A stretch of DNA of 64,000 bases from contig NZ_MLCL01000089.1 of NCBI RefSeq assembly GCF_001942625.1, forward strand, positions 62,001 to 126,000, read 5' to 3'. This stretch comes from Mycobacterium syngnathidarum. Lineage in GTDB: Bacteria; Actinomycetota; Actinomycetes; Mycobacteriales; Mycobacteriaceae. The translations under genes were made by a program, and so were the position numbers. A model generated the notes under the pieces. It did no database searches. It worked only from the letters and a program-made list of their open reading frames with translations, and was not told where the DNA came from. Shown in pieces: positions 45,633 through 54,103 of the stretch; the first letter of the stretch is position 1, and each line of letters begins with the position of its first letter.

Positions 45633-46040
45633 ATGACCGAGAACTGGAATGACAAGATCATCGCCGAGTTCCGCGCCAACGGAGGCAAGGTCGGTGGACC
45701 GTTCGAGGGTGCGACGCTGCTGCTCCTGCACACCACCGGGGCCAAGTCCGGCAAGGAGCGCGTCAACCCGGTGATGGCATTCGATCTCGACGGCAAGCTC
45801 GCCATCGTCGGTTCGTACGCAGGTGCCGACGTCGACCCTGCATGGCTGCACAATCTGCGCGCGCATCCCGATGCCCACATCGAAATCGGTACCGACGCCT
45901 ACGACGTACGCGCTCGCGAGATGCCACGGGACGAGCGCGACGCGGCGTATCCACGCATCGTCGCGAAGGCACCGGGCTTCGGGGAGTATCAGACGAAAAC
46001 CGACCGGGTCATCCCGGTCATCGAGTTGCAGCGCCGCTGA
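45633..46040 (+). CDS. Deazaflavin (F420)-dependent nitroreductase-family protein
   Basis: 135 residues of the Ddn-like split-barrel family. Motifs LLLLHTTGAKSGKERVNPVM and VGSYAGADVDPAWLHNLRAHPDAHIEIG form the F420-phosphate binding region. Ends with PRIVAKAPGFGEYQTKTDRVIPVIEL. These enzymes use reduced coenzyme F420 to reduce quinones or nitro compounds, often at the membrane. Good ribosome-binding site AGGAAGGA before the ATG. Confidence 0.87.
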   Translation: MTENWNDKIIAEFRANGGKVGGPFEGATLLLLHTTGAKSGKERVNPVMAFDLDGKLAIVGSYAGADVDPAWLHNLRAHPDAHIEIGTDAYDVRAREMPRDERDAAYPRIVAKAPGFGEYQTKTDRVIPVIELQRR

Positions 46041-46058
46041 CGCCCGGCCACAGCAGGT

Positions 46059-47093
46059 TCATGGCTCGATCAACACCTTGAGGGCCTCACGGTCGGCCAT
46101 CGCGCGATAGCCGTCGGGGGTCTCGTCGAGGCCGATGGTGCGGTCGAACACCCGGCCGGGTTCGATGGTGCCGTCGAGCACGTCGGGCATGAGTTTCTCG
46201 ATGTAGGCACGGGCCGGCGCCACCCCGCCGGTGAGCGTGACGTTGCGGAAGAAGGTGCCGAAATCCATTGGCACTTGGGTGTATTGAGATACTCCTAGCC
46301 GGCTCACCCGGCCGCCCGCCCGTACCACGTCGAGCGCCGTGGCGACCGACGGTTCGGTCCCCACGCATTCGATCACTGCGTGGGTGCCGTCCCCGCCGGT
46401 CAGTTCGCGAATTTTCTCGACGGCTTCGTCGCCGCGTTCGGGTACCACGTCGGTGGCACCGAACTCGCGACCCAGGTCGGTTCGGACGGTGTGGCGGCCG
46501 TTCAGGATGATCTGCTCGGCACCCAACCGCTTGGCGGCCAGCACCGCACACAGTCCCACCGCACCGTCACCGATGACCGTCACCGACGATCCCGGCCCCA
46601 CCCCGGCGGTCACCACGCCGTGATGGCCGGTGCAGAACACATCCGACAGGGTCAGCAGGGACGGCATCAGTGCCGAGTCCTCGGCCACCGGAAGCTTCAC
46701 CAGCGTCCCCTGCGCTTGAGGAACGCGCACGGCTTCGCCCTGGCCGGCATCGACGCCGGGGGCGCCCCACCCGCCACCGTGGCGGCAGGACGTCTGCAGC
46801 CCCTCCGCGCAGAAATCACACGTGTTGTCCGCCCAGACGAAGGGGGCGACCACCAGGTCACCGCGCGCGAGCCCGGACACGTCTACTCCGACGTCCTCGA
46901 CGACGCCGATGAACTCATGCCCCATCCGTCGGCCACCGTCCTTGTGGGGCATGGACTGATACGGCCACAGGTCGCTGCCGCAGATGCAGGCGCGCGTGAC
47001 CCGCACGATGGCGTCGGTCGACTCTTTCACGATGGGATCGGGCACGTTTTCCACACGCACGTCGCCGGCGCCATACATCACGGTTGCTCGCAT
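46059..47093 (-). CDS. Zinc-dependent alcohol dehydrogenase (MDR family)
   Basis: 344 residues. Catalytic-zinc region CICGSDLWPY and GHEFIGVVEDVG, structural-zinc Cys cluster CDFCAEGLQTSC, NAD(P) loop VIGDGAVGLCAVLAAKRLGA. Oxidises an alcohol or reduces an aldehyde; substrate unknown. ATG 47093 is favoured because AAGGA stands seven bases before it; ATG 47099 would sit directly on that site. Lacks close operon neighbours on the same strand except the FAD oxidoreductase 44 bases upstream. Confidence 0.87.
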   Translation of the reverse strand: MRATVMYGAGDVRVENVPDPIVKESTDAIVRVTRACICGSDLWPYQSMPHKDGGRRMGHEFIGVVEDVGVDVSGLARGDLVVAPFVWADNTCDFCAEGLQTSCRHGGGWGAPGVDAGQGEAVRVPQAQGTLVKLPVAEDSALMPSLLTLSDVFCTGHHGVVTAGVGPGSSVTVIGDGAVGLCAVLAAKRLGAEQIILNGRHTVRTDLGREFGATDVVPERGDEAVEKIRELTGGDGTHAVIECVGTEPSVATALDVVRAGGRVSRLGVSQYTQVPMDFGTFFRNVTLTGGVAPARAYIEKLMPDVLDGTIEPGRVFDRTIGLDETPDGYRAMADREALKVLIEP

Positions 47094-47137
47094 GCTCATT
47101 CCTTCACTCTTCCGGCTCACGACCAAGATAGCGCTTG

Positions 47138-48589
47138 TCAGAAGTTCAAGCCCGAGAACATGATCCGGCTCGGGTCATACTTCTGCCGGGTGGCGGCAAG
47201 CCGGGAAAGGTTGGCCCCGAAATACCGTGACGCCGGCTGGTTCGCCTCGAGATAGTTCACGTAGCCGCCGACCGAATACGGTGCCACGGCTCGGTGCGCA
47301 GTGTTGAGCCAATTGGCTGCCGGCGCAGGCGAACCGGCGGTTTCCACGTACCACTGCACCAGAGCGGACTGTCGTCGCCACGGAAAGGCGGCGTCCCCCG
47401 GCCCCACCGTGGCCAGTGCGCCGTCGAGCGCATGCATGATCACCAGCGGACGGCCGGCCCCGGCCGGGAAGGCGTTGAACGCCGCGGCGATTCCCTGGGC
47501 GGCGGCCGGGGTGATCGACTGGAAGACGTCGGATCCGCCGACATAGCCGAGCGGCGCCGGGTTGAGGTTGTCGGCAGCCAGGAATTTCACCAGGTCCAGA
47601 TAGTTCAATGTGCGGTTCTCCGTCCCGGCCGGCTGCAGACCCACCGCTTTGACGATGGTGGCCGCCACGCTGCCCCCTGACCCGACCGGACAGGTTGCGA
47701 GTATGCGGCAGTGCGCGCCCTGCGGGTCGGTGACGGTGTCGGCCAATGCCCAGCTGCTGCGGTCGGCGGTACGCAGCCAGTTCTGCCACCCCATCAGTAC
47801 CTGCGGGAAAGCCTGCAGCGGAAAATGCAGCCCGACGACATCCACGTCGCTGATCGGGAAGGTGGCGAAGGTCAGCGCGGTGGTCACCCCGAAATTGCCG
47901 CCGCCACCGCCTCGCAACGCCCAATACAGATCCGGATGCTCATTTGCCGACGCCGTGACCGCCGCACCGCCGGGCAGCACCACTGTCGCCGAGACCATTT
48001 GATCGCACATCAGCCCCGCATGGCGCGATTGGGCGCCGAGCCCGCCGCCCAGGGCATGCCCGGCCGCCCCGACCGTCGGACAGGTGCCGGTGGGAATGCC
48101 ACGCCCGGCTGCGGCGAGGGCCTGGTGGATCGGGTACAAGCCGGTAGCGGGTGTCACCGTGACATACCCGGTGGCGGCGTCATAGTCGATGCCGCCTGGC
48201 AGTTGGCGCAGATCCAGCACCATCGTGCCGTTCGCTGTCGACGCGCCCACATAGGAGTGCCCGCCACCGCGCGCAGCGACCTTGAGGTTGTGGGCCGCGG
48301 CGAAGGCCATCGCCCTTTGCACGTCCGCCGCCGAATTCGGGGTGACGATCGCCGCCGGGGTCAGTCCGTTGAAATTGGTGTTGAAAACGCTTTTGGCCGA
48401 GGCGAATTGCCCACCGTTGTCCGGCAGGACCACCTGGCCCTGGATCGCGGCCGAGAGATCGCCCCAGCCGGCCGGGTCGGCACTTGCCCGGCTCGATCCG
48501 AACACCGCGCCAGCAGCAAACGCACCGACGGCTCCGCGCAGGAACCTTTGACGCGAGATCCCGCGCGGCGACTCCCGCGGTTCCGTCAT
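47138..48589 (-). CDS. Exported FAD-linked oxidoreductase of the berberine-bridge type
   Basis: 483 residues. The FAD domain has AARGGGHSYVGAS with the His that is 8-alpha linked to FAD, and GTCPTVGAAGHALGGG with the Cys of the second, 6-S-cysteinyl bond, so bicovalent flavin is likely. The BBE tail YVNYLEANQPASRYFGANLSRLAATRQKYDP is complete. The N-terminus has a basic stretch and hydrophobic core. SRQRFLRG resembles a twin-arginine motif except that the second Arg is Gln. Oxidises a sugar or alkaloid-like alcohol in related enzymes; the substrate here is unknown. Confidence 0.85.
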   Translation of the reverse strand: MTEPRESPRGISRQRFLRGAVGAFAAGAVFGSSRASADPAGWGDLSAAIQGQVVLPDNGGQFASAKSVFNTNFNGLTPAAIVTPNSAADVQRAMAFAAAHNLKVAARGGGHSYVGASTANGTMVLDLRQLPGGIDYDAATGYVTVTPATGLYPIHQALAAAGRGIPTGTCPTVGAAGHALGGGLGAQSRHAGLMCDQMVSATVVLPGGAAVTASANEHPDLYWALRGGGGGNFGVTTALTFATFPISDVDVVGLHFPLQAFPQVLMGWQNWLRTADRSSWALADTVTDPQGAHCRILATCPVGSGGSVAATIVKAVGLQPAGTENRTLNYLDLVKFLAADNLNPAPLGYVGGSDVFQSITPAAAQGIAAAFNAFPAGAGRPLVIMHALDGALATVGPGDAAFPWRRQSALVQWYVETAGSPAPAANWLNTAHRAVAPYSVGGYVNYLEANQPASRYFGANLSRLAATRQKYDPSRIMFSGLNF

Positions 48590-48738
48590 GTCCGAATTGT
48601 GGATCACTTGAGTCGAAAGCCGCGGCGCCGCACGACGTGTTGAGGTTTCGGTCCGATACCGATTCGGCATCCGCGGATACGATCGCCACGCTGGGTGCAT
48701 TCGCCCGGTTCCGACGGCACATCTGGAGGCCCCGCGCT

Positions 48739-49404
48739 GTGAGCGCACCATCGAACCCGAACATGATCCCCGCCTACGCCGCGCTCCCCGTCCTCCCGTT
48801 GGACGACGGGGACCGTGCCAACCTGACCTCCGAGATCTGGGGCAGGCTGGTCACCGGCAATGACGACGTCGAGGAGTTCCTCGACATCTACGCCGAGGAC
48901 TACGAGCTCACCGAGGAGCAGCTCACCACCGCCTTCGCCGCGCTGCGCGACGCGCGACTGCGCCAACAGGCCGAGATCGGCGACTACCGGTCCCGGACGC
49001 ACGCCGCGTTCGAGGAACTCAACGCCCATGGCGTGGTTGCCCGCGCCGATTTCTCCTGCTGCGGAACCTGCGCCTCCGCCGAGATCGGCGACGAGCGTGA
49101 CGACAGCCGACACTGGCAGGGTTACATCTATTTTCACAACCAGGACACCGACAGTTTGGTGGAGAGCGGCTCGACCTACATCGGCTATGGAGCCTTCGAG
49201 CCCGAAGACTTCGACGAGGACGCGTACAACACGCTCAGCGATCAGGCCAAGGAAGACCTGTACGTCAGCGACGTGACGCGGATGCTCGACGAGGTCGTGT
49301 TCCCCATCGTGCGGCGCCACGGCATCGAGCCGGAGTGGAATCGCGACCTCGGGACGCGGGTGCTGCTCACCAACGCCGACTGGTACGCGCCGATCGGCGG
49401 CTGA
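48739..49404 (+). CDS. DUF6891-like hypothetical protein
   Basis: 221 residues, acidic. Contains FSCCGTCASAEIGDE, with three Cys that could bind metal or form disulfides, then GYIYFHNQDTDSLVE and a C-terminal WNRDLGTRVLLTNADW. The resemblance is to a family of actinobacterial proteins named DUF6891 without known function. The GTG start has GGAGG upstream; ATG 48763 is the alternative. Divergent from the FAD oxidoreductase across about 150 bases. Confidence 0.72.
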   Translation: MSAPSNPNMIPAYAALPVLPLDDGDRANLTSEIWGRLVTGNDDVEEFLDIYAEDYELTEEQLTTAFAALRDARLRQQAEIGDYRSRTHAAFEELNAHGVVARADFSCCGTCASAEIGDERDDSRHWQGYIYFHNQDTDSLVESGSTYIGYGAFEPEDFDEDAYNTLSDQAKEDLYVSDVTRMLDEVVFPIVRRHGIEPEWNRDLGTRVLLTNADWYAPIGG

Positions 49405-49469
49405 GGATCTGTAACTCCCACGACGACGGCGCCGACATACGGTTCAGCGCGTCTCAAGGGGGTTGGCCG

Positions 49470-50015
49470 ATGCCGAACGATCGTCGCCGGGCGATGACCG
49501 CCGTGGGTGCTGCCGCAGCGGCATTGGCCATTCCGGGGATTCTGAACGTCTCCGCAGCGCACGCGACCCCGCTACCCGGATTCTGTGTGCCGCCCAACCT
49601 CGTCGACAAAGTGTGCACGGCGCGGCTGACATCGGTCACGGCCGATGTGATCGACGGGACGATCACCGGGACGCCGGTGGGTGGCGGGGCCGCGGTCACC
49701 CTCGCGGGGCAAGCCGACGCATACCTGAAATCGACGGGCTTCGGAGCTGAGCCGCCGAATCCGGTTCAGCAATGGGACACCGAGATCGACACGGTCGGTG
49801 ACCTCGACACATCCCCGGCCAACCCGAACTGGTACGGCAATGCGAAGGCCCGGGTTTTTCTGCCCAGAACCCTCAACGACCTGGCCACCAAATTTCCTCC
49901 CGACAGCCTCGTTGTCCGGTTCGTGACGGATGGCTCCCGGCCGGATGCGTTCCGAATCGTGTCCATCCAGCCGACAGCTACGCCCGCTCCTGTGCCAGCC
50001 CGGCCAGGTGCTTGA
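49470..50015 (+). CDS. Small exported hypothetical protein
   Basis: 181 residues. N-terminal signal RRRAMTAVGAAAAALAIPGILNVSAAHA, with a predicted cleavage after AHA, and a mature domain rich in beta-strand pattern (TARLTSVTADVIDGTITGTPVGGGAAVTL). PNDRRRAM has three consecutive Arg at the start of the signal, so Tat export is possible. Contains one Cys pair, FCVPPN and KVCTA. Ends in a Pro/Ala-rich tail (TATPAPVPARPGA) that overlaps the convergent SRPBCC gene by 38 bases. Function unknown. Confidence 0.72.
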   Translation: MPNDRRRAMTAVGAAAAALAIPGILNVSAAHATPLPGFCVPPNLVDKVCTARLTSVTADVIDGTITGTPVGGGAAVTLAGQADAYLKSTGFGAEPPNPVQQWDTEIDTVGDLDTSPANPNWYGNAKARVFLPRTLNDLATKFPPDSLVVRFVTDGSRPDAFRIVSIQPTATPAPVPARPGA

Positions 50016-50457
50016 GCGAGTTGTCCAGGTGCCGGCGGTCGAACGGCGGAAATTGGATGTGTTCGCGAAGGGTGGGCGGCACGGCTGACCAGTCATACGT
50101 CAGCGTGACCTCCGTCCGGTCGTCGCCGAGCGGCTCAAGGTCATAGCGCCAGATCCAGCCGCCGAACTCCAGGGTGGCGTGGTCGTCGCCTTGGCCCGGA
50201 AGCCACGCAATCGCGTGTGGCGGCTCGAAAACCTCTACCCGGTTGGCCATCTCGTAGTGCATGCCTCCGTAGTTGTCGTGGTACATCGCCATCCGGAAGA
50301 CCTGCCCGGCCGCGGTCAGCTGCTTGCCGTCGAGCGACTCCCGCACCCAGCCGGTGCCGTCGATCGCCTGATGGGTGCTCGGGTCGGCCAGCACGGTGAA
50401 CACGGTTTGGGCCGGCGCGTTGATGGTGCACGCGGCGCTCATGGTTTCGTCGGTCAT
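49978..50457 (-). CDS. SRPBCC/START-like ligand-binding protein
   Basis: 159 residues. The START/polyketide-cyclase fold is shown by TINAPAQTVFTVLADPSTHQAIDGTGW, RVEVFEPPHAIAWLPG and TEVTLTYDWSAVPPTLREHIQFPPF, ending in a long C-terminal helix (LDNSLKHLAGLA). Members bind hydrophobic ligands or act as cyclases or toxin-like factors. Ligand not recognised. Convergent with the exported protein gene. Confidence 0.85.
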   Translation of the reverse strand: MTDETMSAACTINAPAQTVFTVLADPSTHQAIDGTGWVRESLDGKQLTAAGQVFRMAMYHDNYGGMHYEMANRVEVFEPPHAIAWLPGQGDDHATLEFGGWIWRYDLEPLGDDRTEVTLTYDWSAVPPTLREHIQFPPFDRRHLDNSLKHLAGLAQERA

Positions 50458-50511
50458 ACCGGTACCGACCGACGTCGACGCACAAACTCATCGCGGCTCG
50501 GCATGGTGAGG

Positions 50512-51333
50512 CTATGCGGCCAGTCCGAAAACTCTCACCGCGGTCGACTTGCCTTTCAGCTCGTGAAGCCCCCGGTCGGTGAGTCCGGGCGGGCGCGCCT
50601 CCAGGGTGTCGACGGTCGGCTGGGTCAGCAGAATCGAGTCGCCCGTCGTCTTCGTGAGCTGCTCTACCCGGGCGGCGACATTGACGGCATCACCGATCAG
50701 GGTGAATTCCAGCTTGCCGCCGCCACCGATGGTGCCGGCGATCACCACACCGGTGTTGATCCCGATACCGATCCGAAGCGCACCCTCGAATCGTTCGGCA
50801 ACCACCCGCTGCATCAGCAGCGCGGCGTTCACTGCGGCATTGGCATGGTTCACAAGCTCGTTGGGCGCGCCGAAGACCGCCAACGCACCATCGCCGAGGA
50901 ACTTGTTGACATGTCCACCGGCATCGACCACGGCGGGCACCACGATTTGGAACAGAGAATTCAACCGAGCGACGGTGTCCTCAGCCGTGTTCGCTTCGGC
51001 GTACGGGGTGAAGTCACGAATGTCGATGAACATCACCGTCACCTCGCGCCGCTCACCGGTGAACACATCGTCACCTTGCTCAAGCAGCCGCGCCGCCAAG
51101 AACGGGTCGACGTACGTCCCGAATGCCGCCTGAAGTCGTTGCCGTTCAGCCAAACCCGCCTGCATGCGGTTGAAGGAGGCCGACAGTGCACCCAGGTCGT
51201 CGTCCTGGACTACCGGCAGGCGCTGACCGTAGTCGCCGGCCGCAACGCGTTCGGTGCCCTCGGCCAGGTCGCGGATCGGTCGCAAGAACGGTGCCATCGT
51301 CATGACCGCGACTGGCCCTGCGATGAGCTCCCC
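50512..51333 (-). pseudogene. Class III adenylyl cyclase, N-terminus replaced by prophage DNA
   Basis: The retained part is a HAMP domain (FLRPIRDLAEGTERVAAGDYGQRLPVVQDDDLGALSASFNRM) plus a complete cyclase domain: metal Asp in MFIDIRDFT, KFLGDGALAVFG, and the Asn/Arg pair in DAVNVAARVEQ. It closely resembles M. tuberculosis Rv1318c-Rv1320c and Rv3645, which carry six N-terminal membrane helices. Those helices are missing: upstream of about residue MTMAPF the frame runs antisense through a phage capsid gene. An ATG at 51303 could yield a soluble HAMP-cyclase, so activity cannot be excluded. Confidence 0.8.
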
Positions 51334-51849
51334 CGAGGTCGCGGACACCAGATCAGCCACGCCATCGACACCGCGTTCGTCGGCAACATCACCACGAACG
51401 GCCCGAGCGGTCTGCAGTCGATCACCCCGTCTGTCGTCGATACCGGCGCTGCGATCACGAACACCGACCCGTTCGTCCAGGCCGTCTTCGCGGCGAAGCC
51501 CGTGGGCGCCAGGCTGACTCACTGGCTGATGGCCCCGAGCACGGCCGAGACGCTGGCGAAGATCAAGAAGGCCGAGGCTTCGAACGAGTCGCTAATCGCG
51601 TTCGATGCTCGCGGCGAGCTGTCGGTGCTGGGCCTGCCGGTTCTGACGCTGCCCTCGGTCGATGAGGACACGCTGTTCTGGGGTATCCCGAGCGACCGTG
51701 TCGTGACCGTCCTCCGCAAGGACGCCAAGGTCACTCGGTCGAAGGACTCCGGGTTCTACAACGACGCGCTCGACGTTCGTGCGATCACCCGTGTCGGCGT
51801 CGGCTTCCTGCACGAAGCCGCCGTCATCTGCGGTTACGACGCCGTCTGA
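51334..51849 (+). pseudogene. C-terminal fragment of a phage major capsid protein
   Basis: About 170 residues similar to the C-terminal half of HK97-type capsid proteins of actinobacteriophages: HAIDTAFVGNITTNGPSGLQSI, RLTHWLMAPSTAETLAKIKKAEASN, LSVLGLPVLTLPSVDEDTLFWGIPSDRVVTVLRKDAKVTRSKDSGFYNDALDVRAITRVGVGFLHEAAV. The N-terminal delta-domain and first half are absent, and the frame before about 51334 is antisense cyclase sequence, so the junction lies close to GHQISHAID. No start codon or ribosome-binding site belongs to it. A strong terminator follows the stop. Confidence 0.8.
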
Positions 51850-51859
51850 CTAAGGGGCT

Positions 51860-51892
51860 CGAAGGGGACGGTTCCGCCTACCGTCCCCTTCG
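51860..51892 (+). terminator. Terminator after the capsid fragment
   Basis: Perfect 13-base stem, CGAAGGGGACGGT with ACCGTCCCCTTCG, around a 7-base loop, ten bases past the capsid stop. Placed as in phage genomes after the capsid gene; the reverse-strand gene ends just beyond, so it may act in both directions. Confidence 0.8.
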
Positions 51893-51897
51893 GCCCT

Positions 51898-52515
51898 CTA
51901 CTCTCCGCGAAGGTTCTTCCGGGCCGCGTCCAGTATCTCGCTGCATAACTTTTCAACCTTATCCACGTCAAGCGTCGATTCGTTGCCGAGACGCAGCTCT
52001 GCTTCGTCGATTGCCTCGCGAAGCTCATCGAAACGCTTCCCCGAACCACCTTCACCGGCGATGAATTCGTCCATCTCCTCGCGGAGTCCCTCAAGGTTCG
52101 TAATTTGTCTCAGAACTTGGGCGTACTCATGGCTAAGAAGCTTGCTCAGGGTCGCGACCGGCCCGTTTACGGACTCGTCCGCATAGGCCAACAGGCTCGA
52201 ACCCACCCCGCCGTAGAGATCTATGCCGATTGCGTCGAACTCAAGCAGGACCAGCATCCGCCGTCGACTCTCCCGAGTCGTATCGGACCGTGAAGGGCCG
52301 CCAGGTGGATCCACATCAGTGGCGTCTTTCAGGCGCTGGCACTTCGTGATGATCTCTACCAGCGCCGCGCTCTTCGCTTCCCAGACACGCTTCTCATAGT
52401 CCAACTGGGAGGCGTGTTTACGATCGCCGCGCTTCGTCCATGCATTGAACGCTTGGGTTGTGAACGCGCCGAACGCAGTACCACCGATACCCGCAATAGC
52501 TACCCAGTCGGGCAC
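51898..52515 (-). CDS. Hypothetical membrane-anchored protein in prophage segment
   Basis: 205 residues. One N-terminal helix (WVAIAGIGGTAFGAFTTQAF) is followed by a basic stretch and a long, charged helical region (LDYEKRVWEAKSAALVEIITKCQRLKDAT; LRQITNLEGLREEMDEFIAGEG). Coiled-coil character is likely. Base composition is clearly lower in GC than flanking chromosomal genes. Family not recognised; single-helix plus coiled-coil proteins of this size are common prophage cargo. It is opposite in strand to the phage head fragments. Confidence 0.65.
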   Translation of the reverse strand: MPDWVAIAGIGGTAFGAFTTQAFNAWTKRGDRKHASQLDYEKRVWEAKSAALVEIITKCQRLKDATDVDPPGGPSRSDTTRESRRRMLVLLEFDAIGIDLYGGVGSSLLAYADESVNGPVATLSKLLSHEYAQVLRQITNLEGLREEMDEFIAGEGGSGKRFDELREAIDEAELRLGNESTLDVDKVEKLCSEILDAARKNLRGE

Positions 52516-52552
52516 GGCCCTCCCCTATTCGTCGTCGACTAAATTAATTCTT

Positions 52553-53095
52553 CTAGTTGATCGGCGGGGGAGGTCCGACGAGGCCGCCCCCATTATCGGG
52601 AACGTCGTAGTAATCGGTGCCGCGCCATAGAGCATTCGCGCCCTGGCGGATAAGCAGTTGGCCGTTGTGAAGAGCAATCTTTGGACTGAGCGCGATGAAC
52701 TGCTCTGCCAGACCCTGTATCTCACCGTTGTCCCAGGCTTCGGCCAACACCCTCGAGACCTTCTCATGCCAGGCCGGGTGGGGACGTGTGATACCGGTTG
52801 CGTCCCCGAACATAACCGCATCATCTGAGTTCTGAAGCCAGTAGTGCGGGATGATGTCGCCGGGCTCTACAGGTCTGTCTGGCTTGTCGAACTTCGCTTG
52901 AGTCCATGACCCCGCGTAGTGGTAAAAACCCGCTTCGGATTGCGGATACGAAGCTTCCGTGTACCCGTAGTCGTCGTTGACGTCACGGTCCCCGAGGTTC
53001 ATCTCTTTCACGCGTCCGCCAGTCTTCATCGCGGCTATTGCGTGCCCAACCTCATGGCGAACCGTCTTCGGATGCGCTGGAAACCCTTGTGCCAC
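52553..53095 (-). CDS. Putative zinc-dependent peptidase-like protein in prophage segment
   Basis: 180 residues, GTG start. VRHEVGHAIAAM near residue 13 fits the HExxH zinc-peptidase signature with the M41-like HExGH variant. Later YHYAGSWTQAKFD and WLQNSDDAVMFGD are reminiscent of the A-G-x-x-A-E and S-D-x-x-x-A segments of M41-type domains, without being exact. Whether it cuts proteins is unknown. Gln/Asn-richer and lower in GC than the chromosome. Lies 37 bases upstream of the membrane-anchored reverse gene, so the two may form a cargo operon. Confidence 0.62.
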   Translation of the reverse strand: MAQGFPAHPKTVRHEVGHAIAAMKTGGRVKEMNLGDRDVNDDYGYTEASYPQSEAGFYHYAGSWTQAKFDKPDRPVEPGDIIPHYWLQNSDDAVMFGDATGITRPHPAWHEKVSRVLAEAWDNGEIQGLAEQFIALSPKIALHNGQLLIRQGANALWRGTDYYDVPDNGGGLVGPPPPIN

Positions 53096-53245
53096 GCGTC
53101 AAAGCCTAGGTGGCTCGCCCCCACGGGGGATCCCCCTCCCGCCCCTCCCCGACCGGTCGGTTATGCGGGTGAGCAATCCGATGAGACTTAAACCCCTATT
53201 TTTCGACAGTCAGTAAGTTATGAAAACCAACGTGTACCTGCAGGT

Positions 53246-53515
53246 TTGCAGAGGAACGGCAAGGCTCTGTGGCGGAAAATCACCGCAGAGTTCTACCTCG
53301 AAAACGAGCCAGACCGGCTCGAATTGCTATTTCAAGCGTGCAAAGTCGCCGATCAGATCGCGGAACTCGATGAGGCAGCCGCCGAGGCTCCGCTGACCGT
53401 TCGGGGCTCGATGGGTCAGCCGGTTATCTCCCCGTTCATCGCTGAGGCCCGCGTTCAGCGCGGGCTACTGGCTCAACTCCTGGCGCGGATGAACTTCGCG
53501 GAGGCCGAGGACTGA
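53246..53515 (+). pseudogene. Small-terminase-like fragment (P27 family)
   Basis: 89 residues: LQRNGKALWRKITAEFYLENEPDRLELLFQACKVADQIAELDEAAAEAP, then GQPVISPFIAEARVQRGLLAQLLARMNF. This is the pattern of P27-type small terminase subunits (a helical DNA-recognition pattern and a conserved N-P-x-x-x-E-A-R-x-Q-R-like segment). Only a TTG start exists in frame, and VPAGL, typical of the protein's beginning, lies upstream of it, so the 5' end has been lost. Its place after the capsid instead of before the large terminase shows rearrangement. Confidence 0.62.
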
Positions 53516-53609
53516 TGTCCAGAGCTGGACGCAAGACCAGACGCCGCCGTACGGCAGCTCCGAGACCATCTCCCTGCGGGTCAATGGCCGACGTTTCCGG
53601 CAGCGGCTC

Positions 53610-53729
53610 ATGAGCCCTCCGCGTTCGCACCCGGAGTTCCTCGCATACATGCGAGCCAAGCAGGCCGCAGGGCTGCTGGCCAACCCAGCTACCGCCGGAC
53701 TACTAGACCGACTAGAGAGGGCCATCTGA
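53610..53729 (+). CDS. Short phage-derived open frame
   Basis: 39 residues (MSPPRSHPEFLAYMRAKQAAGLLANPATAG) ending on TGATG, overlapping the start of the connector gene by one base. The same frame stays open upstream for about 30 codons without a start (WTQDQTPPYGSSETISLRVNGRRFRQRL), so this may be the tail of a truncated longer gene. No function recognised. Confidence 0.4.
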   Translation: MSPPRSHPEFLAYMRAKQAAGLLANPATAGLLDRLERAI

Positions 53730-54103
53730 TGACATACGCGAAAAGCACTGACGTACAGGCGATCTACGGAAAGTCGCTGACGGACGAAGAGACGGCGCTC
53801 GTCAACCGCCGGCTCGAACAAGTAGAGCGGATGATCCTCCGCAGGATCCCAGACTTGGCCGAGCAGATCGACGCTGGAGACCTGGACGAGGCCGACGTGG
53901 TCGACATCGAGGCCGAGGCCGTCTACCGCGTGATCAGGAACCCCGAGGGGCTCTTCAGCGAACAGGACGGCAGCTACGGCTACCAGCTCTCGCAAGAGGC
54001 TGCCGACAACAGCCTCCGCGTGACCGCCGAGGAGTGGGAACGCCTCGGGATCAAGCCGCGCAAGATGTTCCAGATCGTCCCGAACCTCGGGAGGGTCCGA
54101 TGA
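53729..54103 (+). CDS. Phage head-tail connector (Gp19/Gp15/Gp42-like adaptor)
   Basis: 124 residues, mostly helical: DVQAIYGKSLTDEETALVNRRLEQVERMILRRIPDL, VVDIEAEAVYRVIRNPEGLFSEQDGSYGYQLSQ and a C-terminal LGIKPRKMFQIVPNLG. It matches the adaptor proteins joining portal and tail in long-tailed actinophages. The gene is intact in this window, starting one base inside the preceding stop and overlapping the next by ATGA, as in compact phage operons. Confidence 0.78.
   Translation: MTYAKSTDVQAIYGKSLTDEETALVNRRLEQVERMILRRIPDLAEQIDAGDLDEADVVDIEAEAVYRVIRNPEGLFSEQDGSYGYQLSQEAADNSLRVTAEEWERLGIKPRKMFQIVPNLGRVR

Noticed and set aside
50179..51849. 556-codon plus-strand open frame
   Set aside because: The first two-thirds are antisense to the cyclase; only the capsid-like end from about 51334 is real sequence.
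53118..53165. Short palindromes GGGGGATCCCCC and CCGACCGGTCGG before the terminase fragment
   Set aside because: Too short and common in GC-rich DNA; no partner elsewhere to make them att sites.
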